Origin: Deltaproteobacteria bacterium
Lineage (GTDB): Bacteria > Bdellovibrionota > UBA1018 > UBA923
Assembly: GCA_016194795.1 (NCBI GenBank)
Contig: JACQAX010000260.1
Location: 1-12,149, forward strand
DNA: 12,149 nt
Direction of reading: 5' to 3'
Position 1 is the first letter of the stretch, and the number at the start of each line of letters is the position of its first letter. The position numbers and the translations under genes were made by a program. This document shows positions 1 to 7,192 of this stretch, piece by piece. Below the pieces are notes generated by a model. That model was not told the origin of the DNA, did no database searches, and saw nothing but the letters and a program-made list of their open reading frames with translations.

Positions 1-1
1 C

Positions 2-169
2 TCGCAAACCTTGGGCGACTTCAAGCGCCAAGGCGACAAGCATGTTCCGCGAAATCGAGAGTACTTCATTCAGAAGTGGAAGAAGGATCCATCCGCTGGC
101 GTTGCTTCGGTTGCGACCAAGCTCAAACGTACCTGGCGCAATATCAAGATGCGCTGGGACTATATGTAG
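2..169 (+). CDS. C-terminal end of a truncated protein, possibly a glycosyltransferase
   Basis: The frame beginning at base 2 is open from the window edge to a TAG at 167-169 and gives 55 residues. It reads like genuine protein: a charged segment with the stretch REYFIQKWKKDP (residues 19-30 of the fragment), then a basic, Trp-rich tail ending KMRWDYM. The start codon lies upstream of the window, so only the C-terminus is visible. A terminator-like hairpin follows 53 bp downstream, which supports this as the true gene end and makes this frame more credible than the two overlapping frames that run on through the hairpin. A '(Y/F)FxxKW' motif near the C-terminus is common in family 2 glycosyltransferases, so that is a weak suggestion from memory; the catalytic domain is not in view. 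The coding call is moderately sure and the function is not. Confidence 0.55.
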   Translation, partial: SQTLGDFKRQGDKHVPRNREYFIQKWKKDPSAGVASVATKLKRTWRNIKMRWDYM

Positions 170-222
170 GCATGAGTTGTTGCGGCATGGCCCATGCCTC
201 AACGCCCCAACCCCCCAAACAA

Positions 223-270
223 AAATGGGCCGTATCCTTTGGCAGCCACTCCGCCGGATACGACCCATTT
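223..270. terminator. Probable bidirectional intrinsic terminator
   Basis: Bases 223-237 pair with 256-270 in a 15-bp stem with one C-A mismatch (230/263) and an 18-base loop. On the plus strand the stem is followed by a mixed T-containing stretch (CGTCTTT), suiting termination of the gene ending at 169. On the minus strand it is followed by a better tract (TTTTTGTTT counting the stem edge), so it may act in both directions. A short palindrome at 184-198 (GGCATGG-C-CCATGCC) precedes it. Confidence 0.7.
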
Positions 271-726
271 CGTCTTTAGAGGAGACGTTCCCGTTCATTT
301 CAATCCGAGGAGAGGAGGCCTCGAACTGCTTTTGATCCAAACAAGCCTGTAAACCACATCCCTGTTACCTGGCCGCCGCGTCCTTGCAGCTTTTGCATCC
401 GGGCTCACACTTCCCTGATGCAGCCTGATTACCTGCTTGCCCCAACTGGATCCGAGAACACTTTGAGATTCTCTCGACGACTTCTACTTCCTTGAAGTCT
501 TGCGCCTACCTTGGCGCCGTCCGCGACTCTCGCTGACATGTATTGCAGCCCCCGTACCAACTCTCGGCCGCCCGCAAAACTGGGCAAATTGCGGCTTTTT
601 GAGCCTGGGCTCGGCTGTAGAGGCCGCGAAAGCCGCTGCCAGGCCGGATCCGCGCTCCCAAAGTGAAACCGATCATCTTTTGGGATGACACCACCGGGGG
701 CATTTCGGCTCCAGCCGGAAAAGCAA
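271..726. other. Gene-free, hairpin-rich intergenic region
   Basis: No ORF here looks like real protein. The longest minus-strand frame (down to 429) reads straight through the terminator at 727-758, and the plus-strand frames are short and low in quality. The stretch looks AT-richer than the genes around it. It holds a run of short perfect inverted repeats: 394-399/417-422, 454-458/469-473, 479-484/494-499, 502-506/513-517, 591-598/629-636 (8 bp, GCGGCTTT/AAAGCCGC) and 656-662/679-685 (7 bp, TCCCAAA/TTTGGGA). Each is unremarkable alone; together they could mark an intergenic repeat element, a structured RNA or a decayed sequence. No promoter was identified. Confidence 0.4.
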
Positions 727-758
727 AAACGCCGCAGCGCGTTAGCACTGCGGCGTTT
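727..758 (-). terminator. Intrinsic terminator of the 701-residue secreted protein gene
   Basis: Bases 727-737 and 748-758 form a perfect 11-bp GC-rich stem (AAACGCCGCAG/CTGCGGCGTTT) with a 10-base loop. Read on the minus strand the stem runs into TTTTTGCTTTT, a good U-tract. It lies 26 bp beyond the minus-strand stop at 785, the expected place for the end of that transcript. Confidence 0.88.
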
Positions 759-784
759 CGACTTTCTAAGCTTGGGCCGGATCG

Positions 785-2890
785 TTACTGGATGTCGTAA
801 GCGCGTTCGAAGGTCTTCGACGAGCGCTCGATCAAACGACGCTCGGTCACGAGCTCGGGGTTCTTCTGCTTGCGAGGCGCGACGAACACCTGGGGCAGCC
901 ATTTGCGCGGGTCCGTCACGGCGTCCTTGAGCTGGAAGCCGGTGACGCCCTGGTAGCTGAACGGGTTGGTGTTGGCCTTGATCACGTAGCGAGGCAGGAT
1001 CGCGTACTCGAGGGCCTCGACGGTGCGGTCGGCGAGCTTGCGCATGACGACGGCGTCCTTGAGGTTGGCGCGCACTTCGTCGTTATCGGCCGGGACGTAG
1101 TCCACGGCGCGAGTCTGGAAGAAGTAATGCCAGATGTTGCCCTTCGTGTCGCGGCGGCTCTTCTTGGGGATCATCATCTTCTGCATCTGCTCGTTCTGGA
1201 GCAGCATGCCGACGAAGCGCACGCGCGCGAGCTCGTCTTCGGCGACCGTGCCCTGCTTGTCGGGCTCGACGTGCAGCTTGAGCTGATTGAAGACGGCGGG
1301 ATAGCTCGCGCAAGCCGGGTCGGTCTCCATCGCCGCTTTCGCGTAATCGAACGAGGCCTTGGGCACTTCGGTGCGGGCCCAGAGCAGCAGCTCATCGAAG
1401 CGCTTGGTGGTGAGCGCCGGGTCGGCGAGCTCCTTGAGCACGAGCTTCTGCTTCTCGGTGTACGGCTTCTCGAACGCCTTGTTGAAGGCGAGCGCGCACG
1501 GATGCGTGTCGTTGGACGTCGAGACGTCGGCTGAGTCGCCGAGCTTGATCTCGACGATGTTGAAGTCGTTCTTCTCCTTGGCGGCGATCTCGTATTTGAG
1601 CTCGCCGTAGGCGTCGTTCAGCTCCTGCTGCGTGGTCATCATGATGAACTGGCTCAGCGGGTTGAACATGTCGGTGAAGTGGCGGATCTTGTGCGGCGGG
1701 TTCGGATTGAGGAGGTCGCGGTTGCGCCAGTAGCCGAAGAGCCACGTGTTGGCCATGCGCTGGCGCACGACCGCGTTCTGGCGGGGCTGGAGCTTGGCTT
1801 CGACGTACTTGTAGAACGCGTCGAGGCTCTCGGGAAACTTCTCGGCGGCGCCCAGCATCGGGTTCTGGCCGGCGAAAACCACGGGCTGCCAGTTTTCGGA
1901 GAACTTCGTCGACAGGCTCGCGAGAAGCTCGTCGGACTTCTGCTCGTTCCAGGCGACCCCGAAGAAGAACGGGTCGCTTCCGATCTTGGCCTTGAGGCGG
2001 TTGAAGCGCTCGATGTCGTTGCGCGGCGGAACCATGAGATCGGCGTAACGCGCGATCATCGCCGGGCTCAAGTCGGCAAACGCCGGCGTCTTGAGACCGG
2101 GAACCGAGTGGCCCGGCGCGCGCAGCATCTGCGCCACGTCGGCGTCGAACTTCGCCTTGAACTTCTCGAGGATGGCCTTCGGGTCGGCATCCTTCGGCAG
2201 CTTGTTCTGAAACGCATCGAGGATTTCCTGCGTGATGCCGATCGCCGCGAGCTTGGCGGGCGCGGTCTCCTCGCCGTCTTTCAGCGCGGCGGTGATCCGG
2301 GTGTTGAGGAAATCTTCGAAGACGGCGTCGTTCATCGCGGCGTTGTCGAGAAAGAGGACCTTGCGGATCGCATACTCGAGGCGCTCGTACGGGACGGCGA
2401 GCGACATCTTCTTCATCTCGGACTCGTTGTCGAGGAGGCCCGCGATGGTCTTGAGCACGAAGAGCTGGTTGAGCTCGACGTTCATCTCGGAAACGAAAGC
2501 CTGGCGCACGACCGGATCCTGGGGATCCTGGTTCTTGCTGCGCGCGTATTTCTCGATCGTCGGGTCGCCCATGAGCTTGAAGAGGTCGTGGGCGAAGATC
2601 TGCTTGAGGTACTGGCCCGACGAGTCGGGCTGCATGCCGCGGAAGTCGATGCCGCCGAGCTTCGGGTCGTCCTCGCCACCGCGGTAGAAGTCGCCGCTCA
2701 TCTTCATCAAGTCGCCGGGCGAAAGAAAGATGCTCGGTTTTCCGGACTTGGAACCCATGAGCTTATCGAGCAGGCTGCCGCCGCCGCCGGCCACGTTGAT
2801 GACGCCGGGCGTACCCTCTTGCTGCTGGGCGAACGCGACCGGAACCGACGACGAGAAGATCAGAATTCCCAAAAGGGCCTGCAACCGCAT
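785..2890 (-). CDS. Large secreted protein of unknown function (701 residues)
   Basis: I do not recognise the family. The ATG at 2890 is preferred over one 12 codons upstream (2926): it has GGAGG about 6 bases before it, starts a classic signal peptide (MRLQALLGIL..., hydrophobic to about residue 20, likely cleavage VAFA|QQQ after 21), and the promoter's predicted start of transcription falls between the two ATGs. The mature part begins with a Gly-rich linker (about 28-39) and is otherwise rich in charged and amphipathic helical stretches, with no further membrane segment. It has only two cysteines (C465, C527), which could form a disulfide after export. There is no lipobox, so it should be soluble periplasmic, surface or secreted. 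It is a single-gene unit with its own promoter and terminator. The length and continuous frame make the coding call very sure; the role is unknown. Confidence 0.93.
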   Translation of the reverse strand: MRLQALLGILIFSSSVPVAFAQQQEGTPGVINVAGGGGSLLDKLMGSKSGKPSIFLSPGDLMKMSGDFYRGGEDDPKLGGIDFRGMQPDSSGQYLKQIFAHDLFKLMGDPTIEKYARSKNQDPQDPVVRQAFVSEMNVELNQLFVLKTIAGLLDNESEMKKMSLAVPYERLEYAIRKVLFLDNAAMNDAVFEDFLNTRITAALKDGEETAPAKLAAIGITQEILDAFQNKLPKDADPKAILEKFKAKFDADVAQMLRAPGHSVPGLKTPAFADLSPAMIARYADLMVPPRNDIERFNRLKAKIGSDPFFFGVAWNEQKSDELLASLSTKFSENWQPVVFAGQNPMLGAAEKFPESLDAFYKYVEAKLQPRQNAVVRQRMANTWLFGYWRNRDLLNPNPPHKIRHFTDMFNPLSQFIMMTTQQELNDAYGELKYEIAAKEKNDFNIVEIKLGDSADVSTSNDTHPCALAFNKAFEKPYTEKQKLVLKELADPALTTKRFDELLLWARTEVPKASFDYAKAAMETDPACASYPAVFNQLKLHVEPDKQGTVAEDELARVRFVGMLLQNEQMQKMMIPKKSRRDTKGNIWHYFFQTRAVDYVPADNDEVRANLKDAVVMRKLADRTVEALEYAILPRYVIKANTNPFSYQGVTGFQLKDAVTDPRKWLPQVFVAPRKQKNPELVTERRLIERSSKTFERAYDIQ

Positions 2891-2926
2891 GAAACCTCCG
2901 CGTGAGCTTAGAAAATTGAACGGCAT

Positions 2927-2955
2927 GTTTTAACAGTTGACACGCGCCGTGTCAA
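2927..2955 (-). promoter_or_regulatory. Sigma70-like promoter of the secreted protein gene
   Basis: On the minus strand, a perfect -35 TTGACA (2955-2950) is followed by a 17-base spacer and a -10 TAAAAC (2932-2927, four of six consensus bases). Transcription would start near 2920, about 30 bases before the ATG at 2890, with GGAGG in between. The geometry is ideal and also rules out the upstream ATG at 2926 as the start. Confidence 0.65.
2937..2955. promoter_or_regulatory. Perfect palindrome spanning the -35 region, candidate operator
   Basis: TTGACACG-CGC-CGTGTCAA is a perfect 8-bp inverted repeat with a 3-base centre. Each arm begins with TTGACA on its own strand, so the site carries a -35 hexamer in both directions in the gap between two divergent genes. 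A second smaller inverted repeat (GACTA-TTT-TAGTC) lies at 2965-2977. A dimeric regulator could bind here and block the minus promoter. No good -10 was found at the usual distance on the plus strand. Confidence 0.45.
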
Positions 2956-3060
2956 AATAAATCAGACTATTTTAGTCAACTTTTAGCAGCTTCACAGGAA
3001 TACGCCTCGCCTCTCCCGAATTATTCCGCTAGTTTAGCGCTCGAAAGCGAGACTCCACCG

Positions 3061-5091
3061 ATGCCGAACCGCCTCCACCAGGAATCAAGCCCTTACCTCA
3101 AGCAGCACGCCGGCAACCCCGTCGACTGGTACCCCTGGGGCGAAGAGGCGCTCGCCAAGGCCCGGGCCGAGGACAAGCCGATCTTGCTGTCGATCGGCTA
3201 CAGCGCCTGCCACTGGTGCCACGTCATGGAGCACGAAAGCTTCGAGAACGCCGACATCGCCCGTCTCATGAACGAGAACTTCGTCAACATCAAGGTCGAC
3301 CGCGAGGAGCGCCCCGACCTCGACCAGATCTACCAGAACGTCGCGCAGCTCATGACCCGCAGCGGGGGCTGGCCGCTCACCGTTTTTCTCACCCCCGACC
3401 TCTCGCCGTACTTCGGCGGCACGTATTTTCCGCCCGAGGACCGCTATGGCCGGCCGGGCTTTCCGCGCGTCCTGCAGGCGCTCTCGGATGCGTATCGCAA
3501 CGATCGGGGCAGCGTCGTCGAGAACGCCAAGCGCCTCACGGCCGCGATCGCGCAGATCGAGGGCAACCGCGTGCCCGAGCACAAGCGCCCGGACGCCGCG
3601 TCGCTACGCAAGATCGCCGACGCGATGCTTGGCGCCTATGACTGGCACAACGGCGGCTTCGGCGGCGCGCCGAAGTTTCCGAACACGATGAACTTGAGCT
3701 TCCTGTGGCGTTTCGGCCAGGCGTCGGGCTTCGGCATGGCCTCGGAGGCCGCGGTGCACGCGCTCACCAAGATGGCGCGTTCGGGGCTCTACGACCACCT
3801 GGGCGGCGGCTTCCACCGCTACTCGGTCGACGCCGAGTGGGCCGTGCCCCACTTCGAGAAGATGCTCTACGACAACGCGCTCCTGCTTCGCCTCTACGGC
3901 GAGGTGCTCCTCACCGGGCCCGAGCTGCGCGAGGAGGACCGCGCGCTCTTCACGCGCGTGCTCGCCGAGACCACGCAGTACGTGCTGCGCGAGATGACGA
4001 TGCCGGAGGGTGGCTTCTACTCCACGCAGGACGCCGACAGCGAGGGCCACGAGGGAAAGTTCTTCGTCTGGGATCCGCAGGAGCTGGCCCGCCATCTCTC
4101 GCCGGCCGAGGCGAAGGCGTTCGCCGAGCGCTACGGCGTGACCGACGCGGGCAACTTCGAAGGCTCGCGCCAGACGGTTCTGGCGCTGCAGGCGGCCGGC
4201 CCCGGCGCGAGCGAGCACGAGAAGCTCGTCGAGGACGCGCGCCGCAAGCTCTTCGACGCGCGCGAGAAACGCGTGAAGCCGGGTCGCGACGAGAAGGTCA
4301 TCGCGAGCTGGAACGGCCTGATGATCTCGGGGCTCACCTGGGCCGGGCGCGCGCTCAGGCTGCAGGGCCAGGGGCCGCTGGCCGAGCAGGCGCTGGAAAC
4401 CGCGTTCGTCGCCTACGAGTTCGTGCTCGGCTCGATGTCGCGCGCCGGCGACGGCGACGGGGCCACGCGCCTGTGGGGCGTGTACAAAGACGGCAAGGCC
4501 CGCTTCAACGCCTATCTCGACGACTACGCCTTCATGGCGATGGCGGCCCTCGACCTGGGCCGCGCCTGCGAGGACGCAAGCGAGCTCGCGACGCTCACGG
4601 CGCAGGCGCGCTCGTGGGTGGACGTGGCGCGCAAGCGCTTCGCCGACCGCGAGAACGGCGGCTTCTTCTTCACGAGCGACGACCACGAGAAGCTCATCCA
4701 GCGCCCCAAGGGCATCTACGACCAGGCGATTCCCTCGGGCAACTCGGTGCTGACGATCGCTCTGGCCGCGCTGGGCGAGCTTTTTCCGGAAGAGCCGTAT
4801 GCTTCGGAGGCCGACGAGCAGCTCTACAAGTTCTTCCCCACGCTCGAGAAGGTGCCGATGGGAATGGGCGAGCTCGCGTGCGCGGCGCTGCTCGCGCAGG
4901 CCGGGCCGGTGACCGTCGCGGGGCGCGAAGCCTGGCGCGCCTGCGCGCATCCGAACCTGTTTCAGAAGAAGACGGAGAACGTGGCCCATGCCAACGAGCT
5001 GCTGATCTGCCACCGGAGGACGTGTGACCTGCCGCTCACGTCGGCCGACGATGCCAGGGTGCTCGCGCTGAAGAAGACGGTGCTTCGCTGA
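3061..5091 (+). CDS. Thioredoxin-domain protein of the YyaL/SSP411 (DUF255) family
   Basis: The N-terminus MPNRLHQESSPYLKQHAG followed by NPVDWYPWGEEA is the family's signature opening, which fixes the ATG at 3061 despite a poor ribosome-binding site. Residues 1 to about 165 form a thioredoxin-like domain with a CHWC redox motif (C50, C53) and the conserved stretch around VDREERPDLD. The remainder is a long helical region of the (alpha/alpha)6-barrel type seen in glycan epimerases, with family blocks PHFEKMLYDN (263-272) and KVIASWNGL (412-420). The C-terminus keeps paired cysteines (ICHRRTC) before DLPLTS. At 676 residues it is full length. No transmembrane segment or signal peptide is evident, so it is likely cytosolic. 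The biochemical role of the bacterial family is poorly defined; the human relative is SPATA20. It is a single-gene unit, divergent from the secreted-protein gene and convergent with the RNA methyltransferase gene. Confidence 0.95.
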   Translation: MPNRLHQESSPYLKQHAGNPVDWYPWGEEALAKARAEDKPILLSIGYSACHWCHVMEHESFENADIARLMNENFVNIKVDREERPDLDQIYQNVAQLMTRSGGWPLTVFLTPDLSPYFGGTYFPPEDRYGRPGFPRVLQALSDAYRNDRGSVVENAKRLTAAIAQIEGNRVPEHKRPDAASLRKIADAMLGAYDWHNGGFGGAPKFPNTMNLSFLWRFGQASGFGMASEAAVHALTKMARSGLYDHLGGGFHRYSVDAEWAVPHFEKMLYDNALLLRLYGEVLLTGPELREEDRALFTRVLAETTQYVLREMTMPEGGFYSTQDADSEGHEGKFFVWDPQELARHLSPAEAKAFAERYGVTDAGNFEGSRQTVLALQAAGPGASEHEKLVEDARRKLFDAREKRVKPGRDEKVIASWNGLMISGLTWAGRALRLQGQGPLAEQALETAFVAYEFVLGSMSRAGDGDGATRLWGVYKDGKARFNAYLDDYAFMAMAALDLGRACEDASELATLTAQARSWVDVARKRFADRENGGFFFTSDDHEKLIQRPKGIYDQAIPSGNSVLTIALAALGELFPEEPYASEADEQLYKFFPTLEKVPMGMGELACAALLAQAGPVTVAGREAWRACAHPNLFQKKTENVAHANELLICHRRTCDLPLTSADDARVLALKKTVLR

Positions 5092-5121
5092 GACGCGCGG
5101 CGAGCTCGGGGCTCCGTCCCG

Positions 5122-5871
5122 CTAGCGAGCTTTCCGGCGCTGATTGACCCTCGTTCCCAGCGCGACCTCGGTCTTCGACAAGAACGCGCGAAACGCCGCG
5201 AGCTCGGTCTTCGTCAGCGCCGCGCGCTGGAGCACCGGCCGCAGCTTTTCGAGAAGGCGCTCGCCCCGCCCCCCTTCCTCGAGCCCGATCGCGGCGACCG
5301 TTCGCTTCCAATGCGCCAGCAGCGTGGACACCTCGCCGAGAGGCGCGAGGTCTGCCGCCCCGGCCGAAGCCGCTCCCGAAGCGCTCTCGAAAAGATGGGC
5401 CAGAGCGACGGCCACCGCATGGCTGAGATTCAACGAGGGCATCGCCTTTCCCGTCGCGAAGGTGCAGACGTGGGTGCACGCCGCGAGCTCGGCCGCGGTG
5501 AGCCCCGCGTCCTCGCGCCCGAAGACGAACGCCGTGCGCGCCCCGCTCGCGAGGGCGGCCAGCCCGCCGACGCGCACCGAGGGCCGGCGCGTCGCGCCCG
5601 TCCGGCGCGTGAACGCCACGGCGAGCTCGCAGTCGGCGAGCGCCGCCGCGAGCGACTCCTCGATCCGAATCGCGTCGAGCGTCGCCGTCGCCGGGCCCTT
5701 GCCGTAGCGGTAGGCCTCGGGGCTTCTCACGTCGCACGCGGGCGTGACGACGCGCACGTCGGCGCAGTCGAAGTTCGTCGCCACGCGCGCCACGGCGCCG
5801 ACGTTGCCGGCATAGAGAGGGCCGACGAGCACGATCCTCGGCGAGGCTCGCTCAGGCCGCCCGCGCGCCAC
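5122..5871 (-). CDS. trmJ: TrmJ-type tRNA/rRNA 2'-O-methyltransferase (SpoU/TrmH superfamily)
   Basis: This is an AdoMet-dependent SPOUT enzyme; TrmJ methylates the 2'-OH of nucleotide 32 in tRNAs. All three superfamily motifs are visible: motif 1 RIVLVGPLYAGNVGAVARV (N23, R29 within residues 12-30), motif 2 FVFGREDAGL (115-124, E120) and motif 3 PSLNLSHAV (145-153, N148), which belongs to the trefoil knot that binds AdoMet. The order and the 249-residue length match TrmJ (group 1) rather than the shorter TrmL. A helical C-terminal extension (about 175-249) with a basic end fits the TrmJ dimerisation/tRNA-binding tail. The start is a GTG at 5871, inside the 3' end of lgt (20-bp overlap), with only a weak AGG upstream, which implies translational coupling to lgt. 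The family is very sure; the exact RNA substrate is inferred. Confidence 0.85.
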   Translation of the reverse strand: MARGRPERASPRIVLVGPLYAGNVGAVARVATNFDCADVRVVTPACDVRSPEAYRYGKGPATATLDAIRIEESLAAALADCELAVAFTRRTGATRRPSVRVGGLAALASGARTAFVFGREDAGLTAAELAACTHVCTFATGKAMPSLNLSHAVAVALAHLFESASGAASAGAADLAPLGEVSTLLAHWKRTVAAIGLEEGGRGERLLEKLRPVLQRAALTKTELAAFRAFLSKTEVALGTRVNQRRKAR

Positions 5872-6631
5872 TTTTAATTCGCCTGCCGCGCAGCTTGAAG
5901 TGCAGCCAGACGGCCACGACGAGCATCGGCACGCTGATGAACTGCGAGGTGGTCATGACCTCGTCGATGACGTAGCCGCGAATGAGGTCGCCGCGGTAGA
6001 TCTCGAGAACGTAGCGCGCGATCGCGTAAACGCCGACGAACCAGACGGTGATCTCGCCTTCGTAACGCTTGCGCGTGCGCCGCAGCCAGAGCGGGACGAA
6101 CATGATGACGAGCACCAGGAACTCGTAGAGCTGCGTCGGGTGGAGATGGCCGAGCTGGCGCTCGTTGGCCATGATGACCCCCCACGGAAGGTCCGTCGGC
6201 GTGCCGTAGCAGCAGCCGCCGAGGAGGCAGCCGATGCGCCCGATCGCCAAGCCGATGCAGATGCCGTACGCGAACGTATCCATCACCGGCCAGAACGGCA
6301 TCTTGTAGCGCCGCACGTACCAGATGAGGAAGAGCCACGACGCCAGGAGCCCGCCGTAGTACACGAAGCCCGCGCGCAGGTTGAAGGCGATCGACACGAG
6401 ATCGATGTTGGGCTCGTTCATGCGCGTGAAGACGTACACCACGCGCGAGCCCAGCAGGCCCATGAGGAAGACCCAGACCACGAGCCTCGTCATCTGGTCG
6501 CGGTCCCAGCCGTAGCGCTTGGCCTCGAAGTTGACGGCCACGAGCCCGGCGAGCACGCCGAGCGCCATCATCAGCCCGTAAGTAAAAAGCTCAAATGATC
6601 CTAGCTTGAAAAGAATGGGATACATCGGCAT
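5852..6631 (-). CDS. lgt: Prolipoprotein diacylglyceryl transferase
   Basis: Lgt moves a diacylglyceryl group from phosphatidylglycerol to the lipobox cysteine of prolipoproteins in the inner membrane, the first step of lipoprotein maturation. The 259-residue protein has about seven hydrophobic segments and family blocks in order: FTYGLMMALG (16-25), GSRVVYV (61-67), YYGGLLAS (91-98), GRIGCLLGGCCYG (131-143), LHPTQLYE (163-170) and RYVLEIYRGDL (206-216). R132 and the HPTQLYE block match the expected catalytic region. Compared with E. coli, the HGG motif is YGG and the Asn of GRIGN is Cys, a variant I associate with deltaproteobacterial and related Lgts. The start may be this ATG or the one two codons later (6625), which gives a more typical MYPILFK; neither has a good ribosome-binding site. 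It is followed by the overlapping methyltransferase gene. Confidence 0.95.
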   Translation of the reverse strand: MPMYPILFKLGSFELFTYGLMMALGVLAGLVAVNFEAKRYGWDRDQMTRLVVWVFLMGLLGSRVVYVFTRMNEPNIDLVSIAFNLRAGFVYYGGLLASWLFLIWYVRRYKMPFWPVMDTFAYGICIGLAIGRIGCLLGGCCYGTPTDLPWGVIMANERQLGHLHPTQLYEFLVLVIMFVPLWLRRTRKRYEGEITVWFVGVYAIARYVLEIYRGDLIRGYVIDEVMTTSQFISVPMLVVAVWLHFKLRGRRIKSGARAA

Positions 6632-6655
6632 ATTACGCTAGCAGGAGAAACCCGA

Positions 6656-7177
6656 ATGCAAAAGCAAAACAAGATCCTCATCTCGCTCTCCGCCCTACTG
6701 TTTTTCGCGGCGCTCTCGCACCCCGCGCGGGCTTCGGCCGACCGCCAGGCGTTTTACGGCTTCAGCCCCGGCCTCGAGGTCGTGAGCAACAACGGCTCGG
6801 GCACGGGTTTCTACATCCAGGGCTTCGGGGGCTACGCCTTCAGCCCGCTGGTGGCGACCGGCCTGCATCTCGGCTACTCGAACGTCGGCGGTGTCGGCCT
6901 TAAGGTCGTCGACTTCGGCGGTTTTCTCGAGCTGAAAGACGACAACAGCGGCCTTTTCGGCAAGGTCTACCTCGACGGCATGAACGCGTCGGCGTCCGAC
7001 TCGACCCACGGCGTGAGCGGCTCGCAGCTCGCGTTCGCGCCGGGCGTGGGCCTCGGGATGCTCATCCCCTCGGCCGGCTCGTTCCACCTCGTCCCCGAGG
7101 TGAATTACCGCGTGGCGCTGTTCTCGAGCTCGGTGAACGTCATCACGATGAGCTTCGGGCTCATGTGGGACCTGTAG
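6656..7177 (+). CDS. Small outer-membrane beta-barrel protein
   Basis: The ATG at 6656 has AGGAG eight bases upstream (6643-6647). The protein has 173 residues. Residues 1-28 are a signal peptide (basic MQKQNK, a hydrophobic stretch to about 20, likely cleavage RASA|DRQ). The mature part of about 145 residues consists of alternating hydrophobic/polar strands rich in Gly, Tyr and Phe, separated by Ser/Gly/Asp turns, and ends on a strand VITMSFGLMWDL with alternating apolar residues. This fits an 8-stranded OmpX/OmpA-like barrel; I cannot assign a ligand or specific family. The gene is divergent from lgt with 24 bp between start codons, so any promoter must lie inside lgt. Its stop is 15 bp from the convergent receiver-TPR gene. 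Confidence 0.8.
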   Translation: MQKQNKILISLSALLFFAALSHPARASADRQAFYGFSPGLEVVSNNGSGTGFYIQGFGGYAFSPLVATGLHLGYSNVGGVGLKVVDFGGFLELKDDNSGLFGKVYLDGMNASASDSTHGVSGSQLAFAPGVGLGMLIPSAGSFHLVPEVNYRVALFSSSVNVITMSFGLMWDL

Positions 7178-7192
7178 CCCGGCGTTCGAGCC

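Noticed and set aside
42..335. Plus-strand ORFs over the left edge
   Set aside because: They overlap the more protein-like frame ending at 169 and continue through the terminator hairpin at 223-270.
429..902. 157-residue minus-strand ORF
   Set aside because: It runs through the strong terminator at 727-758 and overlaps the 3' end of the secreted-protein gene in another frame; its composition is Arg/Ser-rich shadow.
1679..2905. 408-residue plus-strand ORF opposite the secreted-protein gene
   Set aside because: It is an antisense shadow in GC-rich DNA, dominated by Arg/Leu/Glu/Val/His, whereas the minus strand has a signal peptide, ribosome-binding site, promoter and terminator.
3604..5013. 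469-residue minus-strand ORF and 440-residue plus-strand ORF within the YyaL-family gene
   Set aside because: Both are Arg/Ala-rich shadows; the 676-residue frame carries all the family motifs.
6606..6636. Possible plus-strand promoter TTGAAA / TATTAC for the beta-barrel gene
   Set aside because: The spacer is 19 bases and transcription would start on or inside the ribosome-binding site at 6643-6647, so it is unlikely to be the working promoter.
7161..7192. Extension of the receiver-TPR frame to a stop at 7161
   Set aside because: It depends on the frame after the frameshift, lacks protein character and overlaps the convergent beta-barrel gene.
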